Part shown: positions 36,801-47,859 of the stretch, piece by piece | Position numbering within the stretch: position 1 is the stretch's first letter | How the letters are laid out: each line of letters opens with the position of its first letter | DNA from: Mangifera indica | Taxonomy: Eukaryota; Streptophyta; Magnoliopsida; Sapindales; Anacardiaceae | Length of the DNA: 64,000 nt | Reading direction: 5' to 3' | NCBI RefSeq assembly: GCF_011075055.1 | Contig: NC_058141.1 | Span: forward strand, 14,765,639 to 14,829,638 | Notes under the pieces: model-generated | What the model saw: the letters and a program-made list of their open reading frames with translations, nothing else | Told to the model about the DNA's origin: nothing | Database searches by the model: none | Translations under genes and position numbers: made by a program

Positions 36801-37751
36801 AGAACATTAATTATTGAACTTTTAAGTGCAGGAAAGCCTTTGTGAGCCCCCATAGCAGAATAGCATCTATATGTTGCCTTACTACTTACCTGCTGCATTG
36901 TATTTTCAGAAAGCCAATTGTTTTCCAACAATTTCTTGAAAATTGCTTGGCAAATTTCAGTTTGCTGAGGAGTTGATGTGCGTCCAAATTCATCAAAACT
37001 TATATTAAACCAATCGTAAACTGCTTTGTGTATTGCATGGTATCTGAAAGGCAGGAAGCACAAGCTAAAAGAAATGAACATAAATTTTTCAAACCATTCA
37101 ACAAGTGGAATAACCTATTCTTAACTTCAAAATGATACCAAAGCAATTTAACAAAGAACAGAAGCCATGGCTATGTAAGGAATTAACATGGCCATAACTT
37201 ATTAATCAAAGATGTAATGAAGAGACAGAACAACATCTTCAAGAGATAAAAGATGGAACACAACAACTTATTGTTTCTCTAAACCACAAATTATGTTAAC
37301 TTTAGAACTCTACTATATTGACCATATATACATATATAAGACTGGATGTATATATATAAGAACTCACTTATCGCAAATCTGTTGCGGGGTACAATTCTCC
37401 TCCATAGCCTTAGTTTCAGTGGCCGTACCATATTCATCAGTCCCACATATGTAAACAATATTATAGCCACGGAGTCGGCAGTAACGAGCAAAAACATCAG
37501 CACTTAAAACACCTGATATATATACAAGTGAAGCAATTATGGAACTCCCTGTAAATAGAAACAACCAAAGCTAAAGAGATCAAAAACAAGGAACTTTCAT
37601 AGTTTATATACTCACAGCCAATTATGTTGCCAAGATGAGGGACGTTGTTGACGTAAGGCAAAGCGCTGGTTATTAGTATGTTTCTCTTTCCGGGTATCGG
37701 TAGCTTTGCTTCTTTCTTATCTGTTTCACTATCTAGTCGTTGCTCCTCCAT
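33824..37751 (-). CDS. Methionyl-tRNA synthetase, cytosolic type, without the C-terminal tRNA-binding domain
   Basis: It charges tRNA-Met with methionine. Exons (minus): 37751-37616, 37512-37368, 37043-36890, 36712-36557, 36399-36169, 36052-35909, 35531-35441, 35268-35162, 35084-34970, 34858-34740, 34600-34535, 34424-34296, 34206-34063, 33958-33824. All 14 are in phase, giving 623 residues. Class I signatures are [14 protein letters not shown] (HIGH region) and [11 protein letters not shown] (KMSKS loop). Zinc-type Cys pairs appear in [10 protein letters not shown] and DQCEKCG. The anticodon-binding domain follows. The protein stops after a charged helix at TKISGPSD; the Arabidopsis enzyme, as remembered, continues about 170 residues into an EMAPII-like OB-fold. 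An in-frame upstream ATG at 37865 would add 38 Ser/Leu-rich residues. Confidence 0.92.
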
Positions 37752-38735
37752 ATAAACCACCGCAGAGAAAGATAAGGATGATAAAGAAGATTGTTTCAGC
37801 TTGCCAAGCGACAGAGCGCAGTAACTGAAACGCGGTGTTTCAAAGGGTTGGAGAAGAATTGACAAGCAAGACAGTGGGTAGTTGTGATGTTATGGTATTA
37901 GACTCTTAAACAAGATTAGTTGTAAAAGCAAGTAGGGTTTTTAATTCCACCAACTTTCCCTTATGAATATTGACTTTTTCAAGCAAATGAAACGTTAAAA
38001 AGATTAGTGATATGACCACCCAACAAATAAATGCTTGAGGCCGTTACAATGAAAGTATTCTCTTGACATAGAGTAATTGTCTCTTTTGAGTGAAAAATTC
38101 TACATGGGTTTGTCAACTAGTTAAAGGAGGAAGTGGGAGAATCAGAACCCACTCACCCAGCAACTTAATAGGCGGACAAGAGGAAGCCAGTGGAGCATGA
38201 ATGTTCATCCACAGCACAAAAAGAAGAAAGAAAAGAGCTATAACACCACCAGCCTCCCACTGGAATCTAATTGATTAATGAAAAAGAAATGGAATTGGAA
38301 TGTAAACTTTATCTTCTTTATGAAATGATGAAATTTTATTGGAGGATAATGATTTTTTCCCCCTCTCTTTTTGGAAGATTTTTACGCTTTTTTATCTAGC
38401 TAATTTTTTTCCTCGGAAAAGAGTCTTTCTCAAGCAAGATAAAAGTTCGCCGAAAGAATAAAATCACATATGCTTCCGATGGAATACAGAACATTTGAAG
38501 TTACAGCTCTTTTACCTTTAACTATTATGTGATCGACTCGGGTTCTTGTTCCCATCTGCATAGCCCAGTTACCGGTATAGGAAGAGCCTTAAGCGTTGTG
38601 TTTTGCTGCCATACTATTTTTGACAATCTCATTTATTTTTAATGTTACATTCGGGCTCCTTAACCTCCATTTTCTCCCCTGTCCAGCTATAGGGTTTTAA
38701 GTTGTATTAACAAATTAAAGATTTTGCTCCCCCAA
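37752..38735. promoter_or_regulatory. Divergent promoter region of the MetRS and PPR genes
   Basis: The two genes are transcribed away from each other with about 980 bp between start codons. No other gene is visible. Pyrimidine-rich tracts near 38360-38420 are the only notable composition. Confidence 0.5.
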
Positions 38736-40526
38736 ATGTGCAGTTTTACATTTTCAAAGCACCTAAAAGCCCTCCTCTTAACCGCTAAAGAGAAAACAAC
38801 CATAATGAAAATCCATGCTTTCATGCTTAAAACTAAGCTCTCCACATATGGAAACTCCATTGGCCGACTCATTGCTACGTATGCTCGTATTAACGATATC
38901 ATATCAGCTCGTAAAGTGTTCGATGAATTGCCCCAACGAAGTGTAGATAGCTTCAATGCGATGATCATAGCATATTCTCGTAAAGGATCCCCATCTGAAG
39001 TCCTGGGTATTTATAATCAAATGATAAAAGAGAGTGCCAGACCAGATAGCTCTACTTTTACCGTTGCACTTAAGGCATGTGTGAGCTTGATGAACTTGAA
39101 CATGGGAGATAAAATTTGGAGTAAAGCAATGGATTCTGGTTATGAAAACGATGTGTTTGTTGGGTCATCTATGTTGAATTTGTATGCCAAGTGTGGCAAA
39201 ATGGATGCGGCTATGGTTGTGTTTGATAAGAGGCAAAGAAAGGACCTTGTTTCTTGGAGTTGTATGATAAATGGGTTTGCCTATAATGGCCAGCCAAGTG
39301 AAGCGATCCATGTATATAGAAGGATGCAAAAGGAGGGGACTGAAGGAGATGAGATTGTGATGGTGGGGTTGATTCAAGCTTGTGCTGATCTTGGGGACTT
39401 GAAAATGGGGCTCTCAATTCATGGTTATATGATTAGGAGAGATCTCGATTTAACTGTCATAGTTCAAACCAGCCTTGTGGATATGTATGCTAAGAGTGGA
39501 CATTTAAATCTTGCTTATCAGGTTTTCAAGAAGATGTCCCGCAAAAACGTTGTTTCTTGGGCTGCACTAATTTCTGGCTCTGCGCAAAACGGTTTACCAG
39601 GAAATACCCTTGAACTTTTAATTGAGATGCAGAGTTGTGGGTTTGAACCCAATTCGGTGTCTCTCATGAGTGCACTTTTGGCATGTTCACAAATTGGTTT
39701 TCTAAAATTGGGCAAGTCTATACATGGATATATTGTCAGGAGGCTTGAGTTTGATCGAGTTTTGGGCACTACAGTGATCGACATGTATTCAAAATGTGGA
39801 GCTCCTTCTTGTGCACGTGCAATCTTTGATCAGATGGATTATAGGGATGTAATCTCCTGGAATGTAATAATTGATACCTATGGGATCCATGGACATGGAA
39901 AGGAAGCTCTATCACTCTTCCTCCAGATGACACAAACAAAAATAAAACCAGATCATTCTACATTTGCATCTCTTCTATCAGCTCTTAGTCACTCAGGACT
40001 GGTAGAAGAAGGTCAATACTGGTTTGATCTCATGGTTAGTGAATATAAAATTCTACCAACTGATAAGCACTGTGCTTGTATGGTTGATCTTTTGGCTCGT
40101 GCAGGACGAGTGGAAGAAGCACTCGAGCTTATAAATTCCATGAAAAATGAACCGGGGCTTGCTGTTTGGGTTGCCCTGCTATCAGGCTGCCGGAATCATA
40201 GGAAATTGTCCATTGGAGAGATCGTGGCAAAGAAGGTCCTTGAGTTAAATCCGGATGACTTGGGAATTCATGCGTTGGTATCAAACTTCTTTGCCATGGG
40301 AAAGAAGTGGGATGAAGTAGCTGGAGTAAGGAAGATGATGAGAAAAACAGGGATGAAGAAAGTGCCAGGCTATAGTGTAGTTGAAGTGAATGGAGAGCTC
40401 CATGCATTTATAATGGAAGATAAGAGTCACCATCAATACGGAAATATCGCGTATTTATTGGATAAGTTGGACCAAGAGATGAGAGAAACAGCAAGTCTTC
40501 CAAAGATTGAATATTGCATTAGTTGA
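38736..40526 (+). CDS. PLS-type pentatricopeptide repeat protein, E class
   Basis: PPR proteins bind organellar RNA; PLS/E-class members are usually C-to-U editing factors in mitochondria or plastids. The first ATG is at 38736 (596 residues); a TTG at 38724 is in frame but not a likely start. Intronless. Tandem ~35-residue repeats begin near residue 50, with typical phrases DLVSWSCMINGFAYNG, NVVSWAALISGSAQNG and DVISWNVIIDTYGIHG spaced about 100 residues apart (P-L-S triplets). The end has the E and E+ motifs (GYSVVEVNGELHAF) and no DYW deaminase, so editing would need a DYW partner. It is probably the orthologue of Arabidopsis At3g25060, beside RIN4 in both genomes as remembered. Confidence 0.92.
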   Translation: MCSFTFSKHLKALLLTAKEKTTIMKIHAFMLKTKLSTYGNSIGRLIATYARINDIISARKVFDELPQRSVDSFNAMIIAYSRKGSPSEVLGIYNQMIKESARPDSSTFTVALKACVSLMNLNMGDKIWSKAMDSGYENDVFVGSSMLNLYAKCGKMDAAMVVFDKRQRKDLVSWSCMINGFAYNGQPSEAIHVYRRMQKEGTEGDEIVMVGLIQACADLGDLKMGLSIHGYMIRRDLDLTVIVQTSLVDMYAKSGHLNLAYQVFKKMSRKNVVSWAALISGSAQNGLPGNTLELLIEMQSCGFEPNSVSLMSALLACSQIGFLKLGKSIHGYIVRRLEFDRVLGTTVIDMYSKCGAPSCARAIFDQMDYRDVISWNVIIDTYGIHGHGKEALSLFLQMTQTKIKPDHSTFASLLSALSHSGLVEEGQYWFDLMVSEYKILPTDKHCACMVDLLARAGRVEEALELINSMKNEPGLAVWVALLSGCRNHRKLSIGEIVAKKVLELNPDDLGIHALVSNFFAMGKKWDEVAGVRKMMRKTGMKKVPGYSVVEVNGELHAFIMEDKSHHQYGNIAYLLDKLDQEMRETASLPKIEYCIS

Positions 40527-41434
40527 CAAGAAAGTGAACGAAATTGCTGATTAGAGTAAGAGACTTGCCATCGCTTATGGCCTTCAAGAGATGAGCAAAG
40601 GCCAGAGTACTGTTAAAAATGGAACCTTAAAGTGGGTGGAGATAACCATAAAGCAACCAAGTTAATCTTCAAAATTAACAGAAGATTTTCTGAGAGAAAT
40701 TTCAATTACTTTTTCAGTTTAAAATTTGCTCTCCTTGTTGGCCAATACTTCAACCCCAAACCTAAAATTGCGCAGAAGAACCATTTTTCAGTTCATCAAT
40801 ACTGCAACTGGCTCACAGAGGTTAAACAGAGCCTGTAATACTAAATTAATCACTATTTTATATTTTATGCACTCGAGGAAACCATGGCTACCAAAATTAG
40901 TATATGATTTCCGAAGAAAATCCATCTGTAGATCGAATCCATAAAACGAAATCCAGGAATGCTAGGTGATTTTGCGTGTTATATTTTGCATGTCGTAATT
41001 TATTCATATACTCAGTCTCTACCCATGCCCGTGCTTATCCAAAAAAGAAAAACTTGATGAATTCTGAACAGACTTCCTGAAATCTGAGCTTGATTATGAT
41101 ATCTGGCAATTTCCAACACTCTTGTACCGGCTAACTGATTTGAATCGCAAGGAAAATCTAACTTGCAATATCAGTTTTTTTTTTTTTTCAAAAAATAAAT
41201 ATAAAAATCCTTAAAACACCAGGAAACAAAAGCTGAGCAAACAAAAATTTCTACATTAGGATAATTGCAAATTTTCAACAACACTGGGTAGGCAAAACGA
41301 TAGCCAGGCCCCTTCACTCCTTCCAAATCAACAACCCGGGAGCATTTCCGTGAAATTTGGAGATGTTTATTCAACATCACCATTGAAAGAAGTAATTTTC
41401 AGAACTTGAATTGTTGGTGTCATTCAAAATTTTC
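40527..41434. other. 3' UTRs between the convergent PPR and BAP31 genes
   Basis: Untranslated and intergenic sequence. The short frames here have no recognisable content. Confidence 0.5.
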
Positions 41435-44192
41435 TCAACTCTTGTATCCTTGAGCTTGATTCTGAAGATTTTGGTTGTCTTCTAATAAACGGTCATATTC
41501 AAGCAGTAGATCAGCAGATTGTTTCTGGAGGGAGAGGACATGAGCTTCAGCTGTTTCAAGCTTCTTGTCCTTTTCTTCACATTCGAACTTTAGCTTCTTT
41601 AGTTTCTCTGATAGAGATAAAAGTTCATCTTTTAGCTGCTTCATTTCCTTCGAAGTTGTCTCCTCCTCCTCTTTAAGCTGCATTTTTTCTTTTTGTAGAG
41701 ATATAACTTCCTCTTTTGAAGATTCCACACCATCCTTAAACTGAATAAGCTTTGTAAGATAATGATGGGTGCGATCTATTATGAATCCAAGAAACAGGGT
41801 AAAGCCTGCAAAATAAGCTCAGGCAATTATAGATGAGTTACAGGTATAAAAATAAGGAGATAGGAGATATAACAATATAATTATAGCCAACAACAATCAA
41901 AATTTACTCATTAATCAACATTGAGCTTCTCTCTCAAATGCCAGGGTGCCAATTACCAGATATATTCAGTTGATCTGAAAAAACATGTAGTCAACAAGAA
42001 ATTTCCCCATTTTGTTTTATGATAGCAAAAGCATAAACAGAAACATCATGCCCGTAAATGCAACCACTAGCTGGCGAAAGCAACAAGCACAGAGAATCTC
42101 AGAGTGGAGAGAACCTCTCAAGAAACCTAAGCACATTTTAACTGTTTACACAGAGAAATGCCATACAGCTGCAGTATTATCTGACCCAAGCAGGAAAAAG
42201 AAAACAACTGGAAAACACAAACAATAGGAGTATTTACTCATTTCAACAAATCCCATTGACAGAAAAATGGCAGTTAATTTGTTCATTCATGATAACACAT
42301 TGTTTTATGAGGCCTGACAGTATTAAAGTTCTAGTGATCAGGCACCATAATTAACATCATTTCTCTAAATTTCTTCAAATAAACATTCCATGTTAGAGTA
42401 AGATCAGAGGAGATCACATTCTGTAGGACAAAATCAGTACACTCTTCATCATTTGAGTCATTAATAAGCCAGTCACCATTCTTTCTAGTACATTAGCTTT
42501 CTCATTAACTGCTTTATATGTTCCTCAATTTCAAAGTACAAATATAGCCATATTTGATGCAAAATTCATCCAATACTTAAATGCACTTACCGACGGTATT
42601 CAATCTAAAAATGCATTGTTTCTATGCTATAAGTCTTACAAAGAAACTCAGCAACCAGTGTTATGTGATGAGAGAACAACAGAGAAAATAAAAATGATTT
42701 AGAGAGAAGAGCTGATCAACTAACTTATGGAGATGGAAGCATGAAGTTCTTATGGTAATAAGTTAGATCACCCCAAGTAATTTAGGAATAGTGCAATTTA
42801 ATTAGGATATTAGGATTTTAGGAATATTAGGATTTATTTTGGAGTTTATCAATTTATTAAATATCATTAGTAATATTATATTAGAATTATAAATAGTATA
42901 TAGAATCCAATTAAAATTAATTATTGCCAGTTCTTATTAATATAAAATTGTAAATAGTAAGGTGTTGGGAAGATTTGGGAGAGCTTTTTGAGAATTATAT
43001 TCAATGTATATTCAGAGAGGTGGAGCACCTTCCTAGTCTCTTGGGGGAATGCCGAAGATTTTATCCTTTAAAGTTTAAATTGTAATCCAAATCTTTTCTG
43101 TTTAAAAAAAATACATATTACATTCAGTTCTAAAATTCAGAATTTCCAATGTACATTCCAGGGGACGTAACATAATATGTGTGTAATTGACATTTTCAAA
43201 GCAACACCAGGAAAGAACCGCATTTTAAACAATTCAAATCCATTCATATGGAGAAAATTGATGCAAAAACATGAAAAACATGACTTACATTAGACATGAT
43301 ATAACTCATCAAAATCACATTGGAAATTTCAGCTTGGGAAGAAAAAGATAACAGCCTCAAGTCTAAAAAAGCAAGCTGTAATCGGTGTTAACCAAATGTA
43401 GAATTTTGGGCCTGTTGGCCTCTGAAAGAAGTTAACAGCTTGAGTTCTTTTGTAAATTATAGAGTGATTTTTGTAGAACTGCCCGCTTGTTTTTTTTTTT
43501 TTTCCTATAAGAGACCATATGTTTGGTAGAAACTTCAAACAAGCCACAGAGTTTGTTAGTAACTTAGCCAATAGTCCATAATTACTCCAGACTCCGTCGT
43601 ATCAGTTAAACATAATGTGGCTCCATGAATTTCATGAAATTTAAACATATTTTAGACTTGTTGTATGTATAATCACAAATCTGAAACTTTAAAATACTAT
43701 CTCTTAAAGCATTAGATCGTATACCCCCAGGAAAGGTTGAGTTTTCCTTATTTTACAATTGGAAAGCACAACCCTTTCCATGTAAACCAGTGTCATTAAG
43801 CACCACAAGAGAATCTAAATGAGGCACAAGTACAAAAATCCGATGGAAAAACAAATTATAGAAACAAAGCACAAAACAGAAGGACCCACAGAGAGCGAGA
43901 TCATACCAATGAGTGAAGCCTCGAGCAAATGAGTTCTCCAAAGAACCTGATCCATTGGTGACATGGTACCCAGCTTCGCACCTTTGTTCTGGATCTTCAC
44001 AATGCTGGTGAGGCTTGACAGAAGAATCACAAACATAGTACCGGCAATAGTTTTCACAGTAGCAGGACCTTTCCCCATCTTCAGCTGATCCAAACTCTTT
44101 ATCACAAGCTCTCTGAAAGGTCCAATCTTTACCAATAAAAGAAAAGCCAAAGCACCCTCAGCAAAAAGAACCAAAAACAACAACTGAATCAT
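41435..44192 (-). CDS. BAP31-like ER membrane protein
   Basis: Member of the B-cell receptor-associated protein 31 family, which sorts membrane proteins at the ER. Two exons (minus): 44192-43907 and 41805-41435, 218 residues. The start is the ATG at 44192 (MIQLLFLVLFAEGAL). Three membrane spans are visible: residues about 2-23, 46-66 and 95-112, with KTIAGTMFVILLSSL in the second. The C-terminal half is a charged coiled coil (about 130-215) with heptads such as LKDELLSLSEKLKKLKFE. The tail ends GYKS, so the dilysine ER-retrieval signal of the animal protein is absent. The single intron is 2.1 kb and seems to carry an inserted element. Confidence 0.9.
42740..43130. mobile_element. Possible solo LTR in the BAP31 intron
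   Basis: A 390-bp stretch contains repeated tattaggattt units, a TATA-like tataaatag near 42888, and a GA-rich block (gggagagctttttgagaatt) followed by tctcttgggggaatgcc. This order (U3, TATA, R/U5) is reminiscent of a Copia-type LTR. Ends and target duplication were not established. Confidence 0.3.
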
Positions 44193-47100
44193 CTCTGCTT
44201 CTGCCAAAAACTTTCCCTAGCTAGCAACTTTTAAAAATTTCTTGAACTTTCTGTCAATGTGTATTACACTTCAAGACTTACAGATCCATCGAAGTGAAAA
44301 AAATTATGTTAAACACCTTGTGTTCTTTACATGAGACCAATAACAGTAACTGATACATGAGGCACGGAAATCGCTGTATTTCTTCTTTGAAAAAAAAAAC
44401 ACTTGATAAGTGAAGGTTTATGTTAGAAGATGAGGAATTTTAGGGCAAAGATCTGCGGATTTAGCCTTAAGTAGGAAGAATGAAGCTTTTTTGAAGAAAC
44501 CCAGTTCTGCAATCCACTAATACTGGCACTGGTGTGTGAAATGGGGATAAGCAGCGGTCCGTGATTGGGCTGACTGGTTGAAACAGGTTTTGCTATCCTT
44601 TATGACAGAATCGGAGCCCAAAAGAAAAAAGGCCAATTGTCAAAAAAGTGAAAACATGAGAAATGAAACGGGGTTTAAAAACATAAAAAACTAGAAAAAA
44701 GAAAACAAAAAGGTAAGATGACAATGTAGCTTAGGCAGCGTTTGGTTGTAAAATGGATGTTAAACTGTCTTAATAGTGTGTGCTTGTGAAGAAAGGAAAG
44801 GGAAACAGAGTGTGTATGGCTGTATTTGACAACTGGACAATAACAACAAGGTGCACACTTCCCTAGTTCACGCTCACGTCAGAATATTTCTATTTCTAAT
44901 TTCTCTTACTGGTTCACAAATTACAGCGTTTGCTCTTCTTTTCAAACTACGTATCTAACTGGTGAGAGTCGTGAGACTCTTCCTCTTACTTTCATTCTCA
45001 TGGCAAAGTCGGTACAATTGTACTAACACTCCTAGCAGACTATTTCACAATCGCTTTGTGAGCAAAACCAACGCTCAACTTCCTCTTATTCCAAACTACA
45101 AGCAATTAACACTCCAAACAAATCCAACAACAATCAAATAAAATCTTACTTCCAATCAACCCCACAACGAACAACTACCAATTATCCAATAAACCCAGAG
45201 AAGTTGCATGCGAAAAGTAAACCAAGCTGTGATAATTCCATCTCTTAAATTATTAGCTGCTGGAAAATATGATTATTTTTCTGTTTGTTTCTATGCTGGT
45301 GTTACTGGAATTTTAATCGCTTTATGGTCACTTGCTGCAGATACCTAGGTCTTGTGATATTGAGAGTAATTTGGTCCTGGATGAATGTTGTAACTCTGAC
45401 CATAATGTGATGGAAAAATTTGTAGGTGCAAATGCAATGTACCACATTCCAAAAATGAATACCATGCAATTTTCTCGTGGCCTGAAAGCTCGTTTTCTAG
45501 GCTCCGGGTGTTGACAAATTCTGTATGCTATATGCATTTTTCCCATTTTCTTTTGTTAACTTGGATGACTGATAACCTCTGGAATATGGTCTTGGATTGC
45601 AGGCTAATTGTACAAGTATCAGCTCCATATTTTCAAACACATCATCCCAATTTCATTGGTAAAGCAATTGGTAACTTTTTTAGTTCATTATTCACTTTGA
45701 TAGATCACAATAAATACATCGTGCAGTTGAAAAGAGATGAAAAACGATAATAAAATCCAAAATATTAATTAGCATCGAACTTGAGGGAAATGAAATCATC
45801 TTTTAATTTTTATAATTATTAATCAAAAGTGGCCGAAAATGTTATAAAATTTTCAGATTTAACTTTTGGAAAATTTATCGGTTAATTTTGTCTTTTCATA
45901 TATTTCATAAACTTTTCAAATTTGTATAAAGAACTATCCTTTTAACAAAATTTGAGTGGAAATAGTCATTTGAACTTCTCTAAAATGCAATCTTTGCTTC
46001 TTTGACTTTATTTCAATCCTGCTTGTTATTAATTTTTTTATTGAAGATAAACTTTTTTTTTCCAAAATAAAGTTGAGCTTCTTCCTTGTTAAAAGTGTTA
46101 GGAAATGGAAAAGCTATGAATATAAAATCAAGCATGACTTGTTAAAAGTTAATGAAAGTTGCAATTATTTTCTAAATACACATTAAATTTGTTTTTTTTT
46201 TTTAAATCATAATCCATCAAAGATTGGTTAAATACAGCAATTCTCTTAACCTAAGCTTCACCGACAGAGCCCAAGGACTGACCACATAAGAGGAAGGCTT
46301 GGTTAATCAGTGTTGACCAAGCCTTTGGGCTTTTTTTTTTCTTCATTATTATAAAGTCTTGATCAAATGGTGTTGACTGGGGTTCTCTTTGACCTTTTCA
46401 GCAAGAAAATCAACCAACAGTCATTGATGTATTATCAATCCTGTTCAATTTGTTGTCTCTCACTCTAGGGAATGTACCTTTCTGGCTTTCTCTTATAATC
46501 ACCAATTGAAATTATATATGTCAGTATCAACTCTTGATACTTCTATAAATAGGAGAAGATTTATAAGTTATGAAATTATGCACACAAAAGTTGAAGCATA
46601 AAATAGTTTAATAAATTAAGGCAATTAATTAGCTCCATCTTGTTTTTAATAATGTTGTCAATTTATTTTCTTTTCTTTTTTGGGTTAAGGTACTCTCTGT
46701 CACCACAAGCACCAATCCTTTTGTGAAGAATTTTCATCGTCACGAACAATGATTGAATACTTTCCAATAACCCAGAACAAGTTAGTTGACTTGACTTTAC
46801 CTGTTGAATCAATTCTATAATCTAAAGTTGTGCAAGTCACGTACGTGTAAAACAAAGAAAGAAGATGCAAGTTGCAATGTATGTTCTGTTCTGTCAAAGA
46901 AGCCGGCCTTATTTTTACATGTTGAAAAGTCTTTACCGTATATTTAATTTACCAAATATATTTGTTGTTGATTTTTTTTTTTTACTGTAAACCCACCTCA
47001 GATTGATTGCATGGATAAATTTTAAATATAATAACTAAATAAATCAAGATTTTATAGGAATGATAAATGTTTGAATCCAAATTCTTTTCTTATAAATTTT

Positions 47101-47859
47101 AGTGTTTTGTCATTTTTACTAAACCCTAAAATGGATTTGTTGTTAGTAATTTTTCTATTTGTAAAATGCATTAATAGAAGTAGAAGAAAAACTGGTTTTA
47201 ATGATGAAAAAGACGGCAGATAAAAGTTAAAAGTTGGAACTTTAAAGACTGAACTGAGGATGAAAGTTGGAGATGGTCCATTGTTATTAACCGCGGAGAA
47301 GGACAAGTGCAGCTTTTAAAAGTCAGCCGCCATTTACAGTAACGGCGTTAACCAGAGGGACCCCGTTTGCCAACCACCATTTATGGCTAAACCATCCCCT
47401 GCCATACCCTCTAATTTTCATTCTTCACGTCACAATTCAACCTTGGAAACATTTTTTGTTTTGTCTTGGTAAAATTATGTTTTACGTATATATGGAACTA
47501 CGGTGACTGGTTGACAGGGACGTTTGAATCCGAGAGAAGAAACAGAGATTTACTTACCTAAAAAATAAAAAAGAAACAGAGATTTTATTTTACAGAGAGA
47601 GAAAGACTTAGAATGGTCTAATATTGCCAGTCAATGGTTGATAACCTTCTCTCTCCCCCTTTAAATGGTCTGTATTATATAAAACGAGTCTACGTTTCTC
47701 TTTCTTGCTGTATAGCTCCAGGGTCTTTAAGAGCTGCTGAATCTTATTTGAGGTGGCCTGGTCGACTTGTTTTGTTTGATCACCAAACTTTTAATTTCTC
47801 CTTCTTTTCCGTACCTGGGTGTTTTGCTATTCCTAGTTTTGTGGAGCCTGCTGAGACAA
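44193..47859. other. Intergenic DNA upstream of BAP31 and RIN4
   Basis: About 3.7 kb of AT-rich DNA separating divergent genes. A possible exon-like fragment lies at 45341-45514. The RIN4 leader occupies the last ~150 bp. No complete gene is recognised. Confidence 0.55.
47676..47684 (+). promoter_or_regulatory. TATA box of the RIN4 gene
   Basis: The string tatataaaa lies 184 bp upstream of the ATG at 47860 and 25-35 bp before a plausible start of transcription near 47710. This places the leader after the unrelated ATG at 47634. Confidence 0.45.

Noticed and set aside
39165..40407. Several minus-strand frames across the PPR gene
   Set aside because: They are antisense shadows of the PPR repeats; none has family content.
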